From positions 1 through 37,518 of the IMG/VR virus record IMGVR_UViG_3300048839_000434: DNA of 37,518 bases; one strand, given 5' to 3'. Below are positions 5,328 to 12,587 of this stretch, in pieces. This DNA comes from a virus. The translations under genes were made by a program, and so were the position numbers. Position 1 is the first letter of the stretch. Each line of letters opens with the position of its first letter. The notes under the pieces are model-generated. The model was not told where the DNA came from. It did no database searches and saw nothing but the letters and a program-made list of their open reading frames with translations.

Positions 5328-5356
5328 TTGCAATAATGCAAGCATTGTAATACAAT
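5328..5356 (+). promoter_or_regulatory. Promoter of the annealing/exonuclease genes with a possible operator
   Basis: TTGCAA at 5328-5333, 17-bp spacer, TACAAT at 5351-5356. The -10 lies within ATTGTA-A-TACAAT (5344-5356), a perfect 6-bp inverted repeat about one base. CTTGCA-ATAA-TGCAAG (5327-5342) is a second dyad over the -35. The same -35/-10 pair occurs at 29756-29728 on the other strand. Confidence 0.7.
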
Positions 5357-5373
5357 CCAGGCAAGGAGTTTAT

Positions 5374-6138
5374 ATGCAAGAGCAAGATTTATTCCCTAAC
5401 CTTCCGGCGACAAAGGAAGAAACTGCGCCAGTGGTAAGCCGTGAAGATGCGTTACTATCGACCGTGCTAGCGTCCGGCAATATTGAAGTGCTAGAGCGCT
5501 ACATAGCGCTTCGCAAGAGCGAGGAAGAGCGGCAGGCGCGCATTGCTTTTGAGGAAGCATTTAGCCGGATGCGCCGAGAACTTCCTTCGATAGCTAAAAA
5601 AAAGGCTGTTTCCATACGAGGAAACCACGCTTACAGCTATGCGCCAGTAGAAGAAATACAGCGCCTTTGCGACCCGATAATATACAAGCATGGGTTTTCA
5701 TATTCTTGGCGCGAAGATGCCATTGATGCCGGGAAACGCGTGTTTTTAGACATTTTCGGCTATGGACATACTAAAACTAATAGCTTTGATGTTCCTGTGC
5801 TGGGTCAAATAACTTCACGCGACGGGAATCAAGTTACTAACGCAGTACAGGCGGCGGGCGCAATGTCAACCTATGGACGCCGGTATACTTTTATTTCAGG
5901 CTTTGGCATAATCGTAGAAGGCGAAGATGCGGACGGCCAAATAAGCGACGATGGCGAAATCCTTAGCTTTGACCTTAAAGCCATGCTTGAAGAGCGCGAC
6001 GGTTCCGGCAAGTTTATACTGTCACCCGAAGCGCACGAGGCGATTACAAAGGAACTTGCAAAGGCTGAGCCTAGCATTACGCGGCTCAAGCATTTTTACA
6101 AGCTGGGCAAGGAAAAGATACGGAAGGTCAAGCCATGA
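5374..6138 (+). CDS. ERF-family single-strand annealing recombinase (254 aa)
   Basis: ATG at 5374 lies behind AAGGAG. The region from about residue 55 to 190 has the ERF layout: an R..FE.AF..M..ELP.I.K segment, SYAPVEEI, the GYSW-like strand, and AAGAMSTYGRRYTFISGFGI with EGEDADG. ERF proteins (P22 Erf type) bind single-stranded DNA as rings and anneal complementary strands. The C-terminal 60 residues are less conserved and probably form the protein-interaction tail. The next gene is a YqaJ-type exonuclease coupled by ATGA, the usual annealase/exonuclease pair for phage homologous recombination and end processing. Confidence 0.9.
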   Translation: MQEQDLFPNLPATKEETAPVVSREDALLSTVLASGNIEVLERYIALRKSEEERQARIAFEEAFSRMRRELPSIAKKKAVSIRGNHAYSYAPVEEIQRLCDPIIYKHGFSYSWREDAIDAGKRVFLDIFGYGHTKTNSFDVPVLGQITSRDGNQVTNAVQAAGAMSTYGRRYTFISGFGIIVEGEDADGQISDDGEILSFDLKAMLEERDGSGKFILSPEAHEAITKELAKAEPSITRLKHFYKLGKEKIRKVKP

Positions 6139-6752
6139 TAATCCATACCATGCCCCAGCGCTCCGAAGCGTGGTACGCGATACGCTCCGGCAAGTTTACC
6201 GCTAGCGACTTTGAAACGCTTATGCCGTCATCGCGCCAGGGGGTTAACGATTTCAACAAGACGCAAATGGCGATAATCTACCGCGTGGCTGCCGAGCGTA
6301 TGACGGGGCTATCGGTAAGCGACGGCTATGTTTCTAAAGCCATGCAACACGGCATAGACACCGAGGAAGAGGCGCGCGTGTCGTTTATGCTCGAAACTGG
6401 CCTAGACGTTCAAGAGGTCGGCTTTGTCGAGTATAACGAATGGATAGGATGTAGCCCTGACGGTTTAATCGGGGAAGATGCAGGGCTTGAGATAAAGTGT
6501 CCGAACAGCGATACGCACTTGCGGTATTGTATGAATCCTGAAGAGCTAGCGGAAGATTATCGCTTCCAGTGCGTCGGCGGGATGCTATGCACCGGACGCA
6601 AGGCATGGGACCTGTACTCATACGACCCGCGCTTTGAAAAAGAATCAATGCGCTCGGTTCATGTTACCATCGAGCGCAACGATGAAGAGATAGCCAAGCT
6701 TGAGGCTCGGCTTGAGGCGGCTATTGAGAAAGTGAGGCTGATAACATTATGA
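6135..6752 (+). CDS. YqaJ/lambda-exonuclease-family 5'-3' exonuclease (205 aa)
   Basis: Family landmarks are present in order: RSEAWYAIRSGKFTASDF at about 9-26, QHGIDTEEEAR at 71-81, GCSPDGLIG at 105-113 and LEIKCP at 118-123. D109, E119 and K121 make the PD-(D/E)xK catalytic set. The C-terminal half has the usual Q/W-rich helix (FQCVGGMLCTGRKAWDLYSYDPR). The enzyme should resect DNA ends to give the single strands used by the upstream ERF protein. Starts overlap as ATGA on both sides, so expression is coupled. Confidence 0.9.
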   Translation: MIIHTMPQRSEAWYAIRSGKFTASDFETLMPSSRQGVNDFNKTQMAIIYRVAAERMTGLSVSDGYVSKAMQHGIDTEEEARVSFMLETGLDVQEVGFVEYNEWIGCSPDGLIGEDAGLEIKCPNSDTHLRYCMNPEELAEDYRFQCVGGMLCTGRKAWDLYSYDPRFEKESMRSVHVTIERNDEEIAKLEARLEAAIEKVRLITL

Positions 6753-7027
6753 CAATAACAATTGAAGTTTCAGACGATAACGAAGCGACCGCAGAGCCGT
6801 GGTGGGTTATTGTAGACCCTAAGCAAATGATGTCGCCAGACCCGTATTCAGTTATGATGGGTATGATAACTGGGCCGTTTTTTAGTAGGGAAGAGGCCTC
6901 AGAAACACTAAAAGCTAGGCGGCATCATTATAGCCCGCGTGCTGTAGTATATTGCGCGTCTGGTTGCTATACTACTCAATACCGCAAAGCATACCGAGAC
7001 GCAGAAGCAAAGGCTAGGCTTGCATGA
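6749..7027 (+). CDS. Conserved phage hypothetical protein (92 aa)
   Basis: Coupled by ATGA to the exonuclease. The core WWVIVDPKQ, then MITGPFFSREEA, RRHHYSPRAVVYCASG and Y...YR resembles a small soluble protein found in several phages next to recombination genes. No catalytic motif is seen. Function is unknown; the context suggests an accessory to recombination or replication. Confidence 0.65.
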   Translation: MTITIEVSDDNEATAEPWWVIVDPKQMMSPDPYSVMMGMITGPFFSREEASETLKARRHHYSPRAVVYCASGCYTTQYRKAYRDAEAKARLA

Positions 7028-7530
7028 CAATCACGATAACGGCTCCCGGCGAGTATCTATGCGACACTAAGGAAGAGCCGCGCGTCGGGGGCCGGTATCA
7101 GCTTGAGGATGCGGTTAAAGGTAGCGGCGCCCAGGGTCGCGCGTTCCACGCTTTAGCGCATGAATACTATAATTCCGGGCGATGGAGCTACCAAGGCTCT
7201 GGCTATAATGCTGGCGCAACATTTGCAGAGTTTCGCAAGATAATTAAGCGCAAACTAGGAGCGGGCTTTGAGTCTTTCGTGTATGCAGAGATTCTTGACG
7301 GCAGGCCTGTTATACGCGAAGTCGAAAAGTATACCGATATACCAGAATATGTTCGCCGTGATGTCCACCTAAAAGAGCTTGTGTGTGGTCGGCTCAAATC
7401 GTGGGCTGATTATACTAAGCATGAGCGCCATATTACTATTACGAACTTAATAGCCGAGATGGTACAGGTAGGCGTTAACTCGGCCAAGTTCACGGAAATC
7501 ATCGAAGGAATGGGGAGCATGTTTGCATGA
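7024..7530 (+). CDS. Hypothetical protein of the recombination operon (168 aa)
   Basis: Coupled by ATGA to the preceding gene. A central segment GAQGRAFHALAHEYYNSGRWSYQG, then FAEFRKIIKRKLGAGFESF, and a C-terminal KSWADYTKHERHITITNLIAEMVQVGV followed by KFTEIIEGMG give a mostly helical protein. The combination of a Q/R-F-H-L helix, an R..IK...G segment and a final 'ksW.dyt..e' helix recalls accessory recombination proteins of the NinB/Orf type. The match is weak and I do not assign it. The RBS of the next gene follows the stop. Confidence 0.6.
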   Translation: MTITITAPGEYLCDTKEEPRVGGRYQLEDAVKGSGAQGRAFHALAHEYYNSGRWSYQGSGYNAGATFAEFRKIIKRKLGAGFESFVYAEILDGRPVIREVEKYTDIPEYVRRDVHLKELVCGRLKSWADYTKHERHITITNLIAEMVQVGVNSAKFTEIIEGMGSMFA

Positions 7531-7555
7531 ATCAAGTTTTATAGGAGGACTAAAA

Positions 7556-7762
7556 ATGAAAACGGCGATACTAATTATTGAAGGAAAAACGCAGCTTGTG
7601 CTTACTCCTGAAAGCGACTTTGAAAAGCAAACCGTAAAAACGTTTGACAAGTATTCGCTTAACGTGAGAATAATGTCAGGTAGTTTTTATGAATGCGCAG
7701 GCGGGTGGATGCGGCAAAGCACCGATGAATCGTTAATATTAACAGTCGAAAATAATGACTGA
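7556..7762 (+). CDS. Small hypothetical protein (68 aa)
   Basis: ATG at 7556 has a strong TAGGAGGA seven bases upstream; the frame is open further left but without a ribosome site. The short beta-rich sequence (KTAILIIEGKTQLVLTPES, then YSLNVRIMSGSFYECAGGW) suggests a small barrel or sandwich. I recognise no family. It overlaps the HNH gene by 8 bases. Confidence 0.6.
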   Translation: MKTAILIIEGKTQLVLTPESDFEKQTVKTFDKYSLNVRIMSGSFYECAGGWMRQSTDESLILTVENND

Positions 7763-8051
7763 CCGCGAAAAACTAGCTTTGCACGAAGAACGGCTAGCAA
7801 TCTACACGCGCGACCGTGGAATATGCCAAGCCTGCTGGCAGTTTGTGGACATAAATATGTTCCAAATTGCGCACAAAATCGCGAATACTAAGACAAATCG
7901 GCTGAAATACGGCAACGCAGTTATTGACCATCCGTTAAATAAAGCTACCACGCATCCGGGCAGGTGTAACGATAAAATAAACTGCGGATTCAAGCCTAAT
8001 AAATGCGCGGAGATTGTAGACGCGATAGCCGCGCTAAACTTGCCGCTATAG
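7755..8051 (+). CDS. HNH-type endonuclease-like protein (98 aa)
   Basis: The N-terminal RLAIYTRDRGICQACWQFVD is a typical start of an HNH core, with C-x2-C. It is followed by FQIAHKIANTKTN (H of the AH motif), YGNAVIDHPLN and a CN..IN segment with two further cysteines, which give the ligands of the beta-beta-alpha metal site. It ends before a strong terminator. HNH proteins in this position may be homing nucleases, packaging helpers or NinG-like recombination factors, and the sequence does not decide between them. Confidence 0.75.
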   Translation: MTDREKLALHEERLAIYTRDRGICQACWQFVDINMFQIAHKIANTKTNRLKYGNAVIDHPLNKATTHPGRCNDKINCGFKPNKCAEIVDAIAALNLPL

Positions 8052-8116
8052 CGTCAAATCAGCCCGCTACGGCGTTTTGTAGCCAATAGGCGTACATCCA
8101 TAGCATAAATAGAAAA

Positions 8117-8145
8117 GCCCGGTTCACGCCGGGCATTTATTTTTA
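8117..8145. terminator. Bidirectional terminator between converging operons
   Basis: A perfect 6-bp GCCCGG/CCGGGC stem (8117-8122 with 8129-8134) encloses TTCACG. Rightward it is followed by ATTTATTTTTA; leftward by TTTTCTATTTA. It separates the HNH gene (ends 8051) from the lipoprotein gene (ends 8159). No other feature is seen in 8052-8158. Confidence 0.92.
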
Positions 8146-8158
8146 TCAAGCTAGCGCG

Positions 8159-8764
8159 TCAAGGGTAAAGCTCGCCCGCGACAAGGTACGTCAATCCACC
8201 ATCGGCCATAACTTGAAGCTGATAGACAGCGCGACGCTCTAGGTATTCCGCTTCAGTCTCGGGATGCTCCTCGTACTTTATGAAGCCGTTTGCCGTGTAC
8301 ACAAGGTATAGCGCGTACTTTTCATACGCTGGCCGGTCATCGATAATCGGTACAGGAGGAGGCGGCACCTGGTCAACGTATAACACGCCGCCGGACGCCA
8401 TAGCCTGGAAACGCCAAATCTCCCGCCGGTCTGAAATGTCAGCGCGTGGCCAATCAAGATACTCGGCTATAATGTCATGGGTAACAGGCTCAACGATATA
8501 CGCATTGGCTGCCGGAGCCGCTTCAATCGGTACAATCTCCTCGCCTTCAATAAGGAATAGCTGATCTTCTAAGTTTGTAGCGTTGTACTCTGCCGCGTAA
8601 TCCTCATAGCTCTGTATCGTCGTAACGGCACGCGACTGAGCGACGTAGCCCTCTTGCACAATTTCCCATGCAGAATTGTAAAGCCGGACGTTTGGTATAG
8701 GCGCTTCTATCATGCACGAAAAAAGCAAAGGAATAAGCAAAATAAAAAACAATCTATATTTCAT
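8159..8764 (-). CDS. Phage lipoprotein with internal duplication (201 aa)
   Basis: The N-terminus MKYRLFFILLIPLLFSC is a lipoprotein signal peptide with the lipidated cysteine at residue 17. The mature part is acidic and has two related copies of a roughly 30-residue unit: R..ISDRREIWRFQAMASGGVLYV in the middle and AEYLERRAVYQLQVMADGGLTYL near the C-terminus, flanked by a proline-rich VPPPPVP. It is the last gene of the late operon, behind the fibre, with AGGAG before the ATG and an 11-bp overlap with the previous gene. Known phage lipoproteins in such places block superinfection by shielding the receptor (T5 Llp type); a virion or spanin role is also possible. Confidence 0.7.
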   Translation of the reverse strand: MKYRLFFILLIPLLFSCMIEAPIPNVRLYNSAWEIVQEGYVAQSRAVTTIQSYEDYAAEYNATNLEDQLFLIEGEEIVPIEAAPAANAYIVEPVTHDIIAEYLDWPRADISDRREIWRFQAMASGGVLYVDQVPPPPVPIIDDRPAYEKYALYLVYTANGFIKYEEHPETEAEYLERRAVYQLQVMADGGLTYLVAGELYP

Positions 8765-8942
8765 CGGCAGGCTCCTTTATCGGGAACGCATACGGCACTT
8801 CGCCTTTGTACGGCCTCCATGCCCCGCCACGGTTCGCCGCTTCAAGCTCATAAAGCGGCCATTCGTCAACCATTTTCCCGGCGTCAAGAAAATGGGCATG
8901 CGCAAGCTCTTTCGTTTCTTCGTTGTACAAACATACGTACAT
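8754..8942 (-). CDS. Small hypothetical protein after the fibre gene (62 aa)
   Basis: ATG at 8942 has AAGGAG eight bases upstream. The sequence is acidic and aromatic (DEWPLYELEAANRGGAWRPY), with no membrane segment. The location between fibre and lipoprotein suggests a fibre-assembly or attachment accessory, which is inference only. Confidence 0.6.
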   Translation of the reverse strand: MYVCLYNEETKELAHAHFLDAGKMVDEWPLYELEAANRGGAWRPYKGEVPYAFPIKEPADEI

Positions 8943-8953
8943 TATTTAGCTCC

Positions 8954-10156
8954 TTATGGGATGTAGACTGCGCCCCAGGTATAGGCGTATTGTCCGGCGG
9001 TGCGCGGGTCGGTGGTTTTGCCGGTGCGGGGGGTGCCGTTGATGGTGTCTGTTTTAGGTGAGCCGGTATCCCCCGTATCTGCTCCAGCAATATGAGTCGG
9101 AGCCTGTCCACCTCCAGCTCCGACATTTTGGGATGTCTGGATATGATAATGCCCCTGCCCCCGATCCATCTTTCTAAATCCGCCGACGACTTCCCCGCCT
9201 GCATCCCCTGCGGCCACGCCGACAAAGCCTGCAATACGTAAAAGTCGAGCGGTAGTAGCGGCTCCGGCAACGCGATAAGTATAACATGTCGCAGTCTGTG
9301 CGCCTGCTGGCGGATTGACGGCGGTTGTAATCGTCCTTGCTACCGCGTCGGCTCCGGTTATTGCATAGTCAACGCCTGATATAGTAATCGTGCGCTGTGC
9401 AGCGGCTACGGCATAAGTAGCGCCATTAAGGAAGTTAGCAATTTCGCCGGTATCAATGTAATTAGTGACAATGGCGTCGTTTATTATTAGCCCGATTAGC
9501 GCGCTACTGGCCGCTGCTACCGGGAAAGTAATAACATTGCCAGCCACGTTGACGGCATGGTCAGTGACCCCTAAAACGCTAACGGCCTGATTGCGTAACG
9601 CGGCGACTAAGTTAGGCCAATTTGCTGCAAGTATATCTTGGTTGACGTTGCGCGGAATAGCCGGGAACGATGCGCTAGTAGGTAATATCAATTCAGAAAA
9701 TACAAGCTCGCCTAGTACATGGCTGTTTTGTATCGCAAACTCGGTTGTAGCAAGCTGCCCGCTGGCGGTTGACAGTGCGGCAGTCGGGGCGGTCGGCGTG
9801 TTGATAAATACCGGGCTATCCAAATCGGCCTTATTAATAACGGTATTCTGTAAAATAGTAACCTGGTCAATTACGTTTAGATTGCTAAAAATAACAACGC
9901 CGTTTTTATTCCGCACAAGGATGGAAAAGTCGCCGGGTGCAGTGTACAAGAATCCAGCCGCTCCATTGCGAGCAGGGTAGCCCCGAGTAGTTCGTATGTT
10001 CGTAGCGGGCATGGTAAGCGCTTCGTCCCAATACGCTTGACGCGGATTGCTTAACGGATTCAATCCCGCCACGCCAATATTGATATACCCATTTTCTAGG
10101 GGCAAGCCGTCGGTGTCAGTGAATACCGGGAATGGAGAGTTAATCAGTGTAGCCAT
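8954..10156 (-). CDS. Tail fibre / tailspike with P22-like head-binding N-terminus (400 aa)
   Basis: Residues 6-95 (PFPVFTDTDGLPLENGYINIG, then NP..NPRQAYWDE, GYPARNGAAG, FSILVRNKNGVVIFSN) follow the head-binding domain plan of P22 gp9-type tailspikes. The middle is Ala/Thr/Val-rich with repeated short strands. From about 325 the sequence changes to FRKMDRGQGHYH, a Gly-rich segment with TDTINGTPRTGKTTDPRTAGQ, and an aromatic end (YAYTWGAVYIP). This resembles the C-terminal host-contact ends of collar or fibre proteins rather than the P22 beta-helix. So it should attach to the tail at its N-terminus and bind the receptor at its C-terminus. It has its own possible promoter and an AAGGGG ribosome site. 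Confidence 0.85.
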   Translation of the reverse strand: MATLINSPFPVFTDTDGLPLENGYINIGVAGLNPLSNPRQAYWDEALTMPATNIRTTRGYPARNGAAGFLYTAPGDFSILVRNKNGVVIFSNLNVIDQVTILQNTVINKADLDSPVFINTPTAPTAALSTASGQLATTEFAIQNSHVLGELVFSELILPTSASFPAIPRNVNQDILAANWPNLVAALRNQAVSVLGVTDHAVNVAGNVITFPVAAASSALIGLIINDAIVTNYIDTGEIANFLNGATYAVAAAQRTITISGVDYAITGADAVARTITTAVNPPAGAQTATCYTYRVAGAATTARLLRIAGFVGVAAGDAGGEVVGGFRKMDRGQGHYHIQTSQNVGAGGGQAPTHIAGADTGDTGSPKTDTINGTPRTGKTTDPRTAGQYAYTWGAVYIP

Positions 10157-10177
10157 TCGTTACCCCTTCTAATCGTT

Positions 10178-10207
10178 ATCATACTACGTTACGCCGTTAT
10201 CGTTCAA
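10178..10207 (-). promoter_or_regulatory. Possible internal promoter for the fibre gene
   Basis: Read leftward: TTGAAC at 10207-10202, 18-bp spacer, TATGAT at 10183-10178. It overlaps the end of the ejection-protein gene. The -35 is weak, so this is a moderate candidate. Confidence 0.45.
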
Positions 10208-12587
10208 GGTCTGGCGCTTGGCGCTTATCCTGCGCTTGCCTGCCGACTGCCGCAGCTGTCTTAGCCTGAACCGCCGAAAGTATCCATGTATCGAGCTGAT
10301 CGGTAGCCATTGGAAGCTTTACGGCTTTAGCGAACGACTGGAACGCGTTTGACCGTGCAAGCTCTTTAGCACGCGCCGGGCTGATGCTATTAGTTGTAGC
10401 CGCTTCTATAATGGCATCTTGCATAGCCTGGCTTCTAAACAATTTGCCTACGGCTTCAAGCTTTGCCTTTTCTCCGCGTGAAAGAGAATCGACTATGGCG
10501 TTTGACATGCCAGCGCCGACGGATGCGCCAAACGTGCCGCCGCCTAGCGTTCCACCTATTGCTGCTCCGCTTGCGCCTACGGCCGCGCGTCCTACCACGC
10601 TACTAAGCGCTTTTTCTATAAGGTTTTGAGCGGTCAATCCTTCAAGTATAGACTGATTAGCTTTGCCGGTAGTCAGTACTGCCGCGCGCGCATCGGTTAC
10701 GCGCTTAGACACTTCGTACAAGTCGCGAAGCATGGCGTCCGATTCTGGCCCTAGATTTTTTACTATCTGCTTGTATACTTCGGGATTCGCCCGCAAGCCT
10801 TGATAGACTTTTGTAAACTCGGAAAATCCAAAGTTGCCTTTAGTAGCGCCTGAACCTGAACGCGCTACGGATGCAAGCGCCGTCGCCGTTACTTCTTTTT
10901 TAAGGTCATCTGGTACGGATTCAAAGAGCCGAGTGAAAGCGCCAGTATCGCCTTTTGACGATGACGTTATAGCCATGCGCATTTTATCGGCTATCGAGCC
11001 GGAAAAGTCCTTGCCGTATAGGTTTACTATCTGCTTGCCTATTTCGCGCTCTTTACCGTACATGAGATTTGCCGATATGAGCTTTTCTTTAAGCGCTTCG
11101 TTGCCTATTTCGGCCACGCTATCAAGCTGATCTTCAGCCATGGCCCCGTATAGCCTCTTGAGCGCTCCGGCTTCCATGTTGCCATACGGTGAATCTTTTT
11201 TAGCGATAGCCTGCCCTATAAGCGCCTTTTCACGCTGTAGCCGCCCATAGGTTGTAGTCGGGTCGTTTACCATTTCAAGCAGGCGTTTTTCCTGCGCCGA
11301 CATACCGCCCTCGCCTACTTCCTGCGCGATATCGGCAAGCGTGGCTTTTGTGCTATTAAACGTCGCCGGGGTAGACTTGGGCACGGCCGCATCTATTTCG
11401 TCATAGAGCGCTTTCGCTTGCTCGCTTAATTCTTTTTTAGCCGCCATAAGCGAATCTTTGACGCGGGCAGAGGCAACGGCGGGGGCGGGAGCGCCTTCTA
11501 TAAACGTAGCGCCAAAGTCCTCGATAACTTCATCGGCACGCTCTACGGCTGATTTAACGGTATTCTGCCATGACGCTTCCTCGGCGCTACCGGCCACACT
11601 ACGGCCAAGCCCTGCGGCTGAACGTACTTGTGGCTTGTCCGAAAAGACATCGGCGGGTAATTCTATCCCAAGCCTGACGGCTGACTCTCTAGCTTTACGA
11701 TTATACAAAGCCATTTCAGCTATTGCTTGTCTAGCTTCTTTGTTCCCTGTGGCAGCCTTGTTCGCTAATTCTCCTATCGCGTCATCACTCAATTTTGTTG
11801 TTGGAACAAGTGCCGCGCTAGGGGATGCGAGTCGCGAACCAAGCGCACCGGCCACAAGCCCTATGCCCGCCTGCTGTAGCGGGTTAGCGCCCTGTTGCTC
11901 GGCTACTTTGCTAGCGCCCATTGATGCGGCGGAACCGGCTAACTCGGCGGCAGGTTGCGCGGCTAAAGTCTGGCCTATGCCCTGTAGCTTTGTACCCATG
12001 CCAAGAGCGGGAGCGCCCGCACTAAGCGCCGCGCCAGTGCCCAGTGAGGCGGCCCCTGAACCTAAACCCATGCCGACGGACTCTAGAACTTCCTGCGCTT
12101 TTGTCTGCGGGTCTTTTACGCCTAATGCGCTGAACATTACTTCAAGCCCCTGGCTCGGCGGTAACTGTTGCATCTCTGGAGGAAGCACCTTATTGAGTAG
12201 CACGGTAATCGGGTCGGCTATCATGGTAGCGCCGGACATAGCACCTTTAGTCAATCCGCGCGCTAGTACGCCCGCATTTTGCGGAAGCTCAGAGACTACT
12301 TGTCCGGCAAGCTGTAAGCCTGTCTGTTTTTTCGGAACGGTAGACGGCTCGGGCGATGTGATAGCCGAAGCGGACAATCTTGGCGTAGGGTCGCTAGGGT
12401 CTGGCGAGGCGTCAAGCATTGGTGCTTGTGCCTGCTCGGTGCCTAAGCCAAACGGCGCCGAAGTAAGACCTGAAGCCTTCATCTGTTTATACTGCTCGTA
12501 AAGGCGAGGATCATTCTTAGGCACATCGTCTGGGATGCCGGTTATCTTGGTTTTGTCTTTTGCCTCATAGGTGTATGTACCGTTCAA
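10197..12587 (-). CDS. Large internal virion / DNA ejection protein, gp16 position, TTG start (796 aa)
   Basis: The start is TTG at 12587, overlapping the previous stop as TTGA. It is a long Ala/Gly-rich protein. A disordered proline-rich N-terminus is followed by Gly-Ala-rich hydrophobic stretches (AGQTLAAQ, GAALSAGAPALGMG) and a central helical region with many Lys/Glu (about 330-620). Another Gly/Ala hydrophobic stretch (VVGRAAVGASGAAIGGTLGGG) follows near 680, and the end is basic. Such alternation is typical of P22 gp16-like proteins that leave the capsid and line a channel through the envelope. No transglycosylase motif was seen. Order after gp7- and gp20-like genes matches P22 16. Confidence 0.75.
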   Translation of the reverse strand: MNGTYTYEAKDKTKITGIPDDVPKNDPRLYEQYKQMKASGLTSAPFGLGTEQAQAPMLDASPDPSDPTPRLSASAITSPEPSTVPKKQTGLQLAGQVVSELPQNAGVLARGLTKGAMSGATMIADPITVLLNKVLPPEMQQLPPSQGLEVMFSALGVKDPQTKAQEVLESVGMGLGSGAASLGTGAALSAGAPALGMGTKLQGIGQTLAAQPAAELAGSAASMGASKVAEQQGANPLQQAGIGLVAGALGSRLASPSAALVPTTKLSDDAIGELANKAATGNKEARQAIAEMALYNRKARESAVRLGIELPADVFSDKPQVRSAAGLGRSVAGSAEEASWQNTVKSAVERADEVIEDFGATFIEGAPAPAVASARVKDSLMAAKKELSEQAKALYDEIDAAVPKSTPATFNSTKATLADIAQEVGEGGMSAQEKRLLEMVNDPTTTYGRLQREKALIGQAIAKKDSPYGNMEAGALKRLYGAMAEDQLDSVAEIGNEALKEKLISANLMYGKEREIGKQIVNLYGKDFSGSIADKMRMAITSSSKGDTGAFTRLFESVPDDLKKEVTATALASVARSGSGATKGNFGFSEFTKVYQGLRANPEVYKQIVKNLGPESDAMLRDLYEVSKRVTDARAAVLTTGKANQSILEGLTAQNLIEKALSSVVGRAAVGASGAAIGGTLGGGTFGASVGAGMSNAIVDSLSRGEKAKLEAVGKLFRSQAMQDAIIEAATTNSISPARAKELARSNAFQSFAKAVKLPMATDQLDTWILSAVQAKTAAAVGRQAQDKRQAPDLER

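Noticed and set aside
11458-12501. 347-codon rightward open frame antisense to the large ejection protein
   Set aside because: Low-complexity Ala/Ser/Pro sequence mirroring the Ala/Gly-rich sense gene; no ribosome site or operon context.
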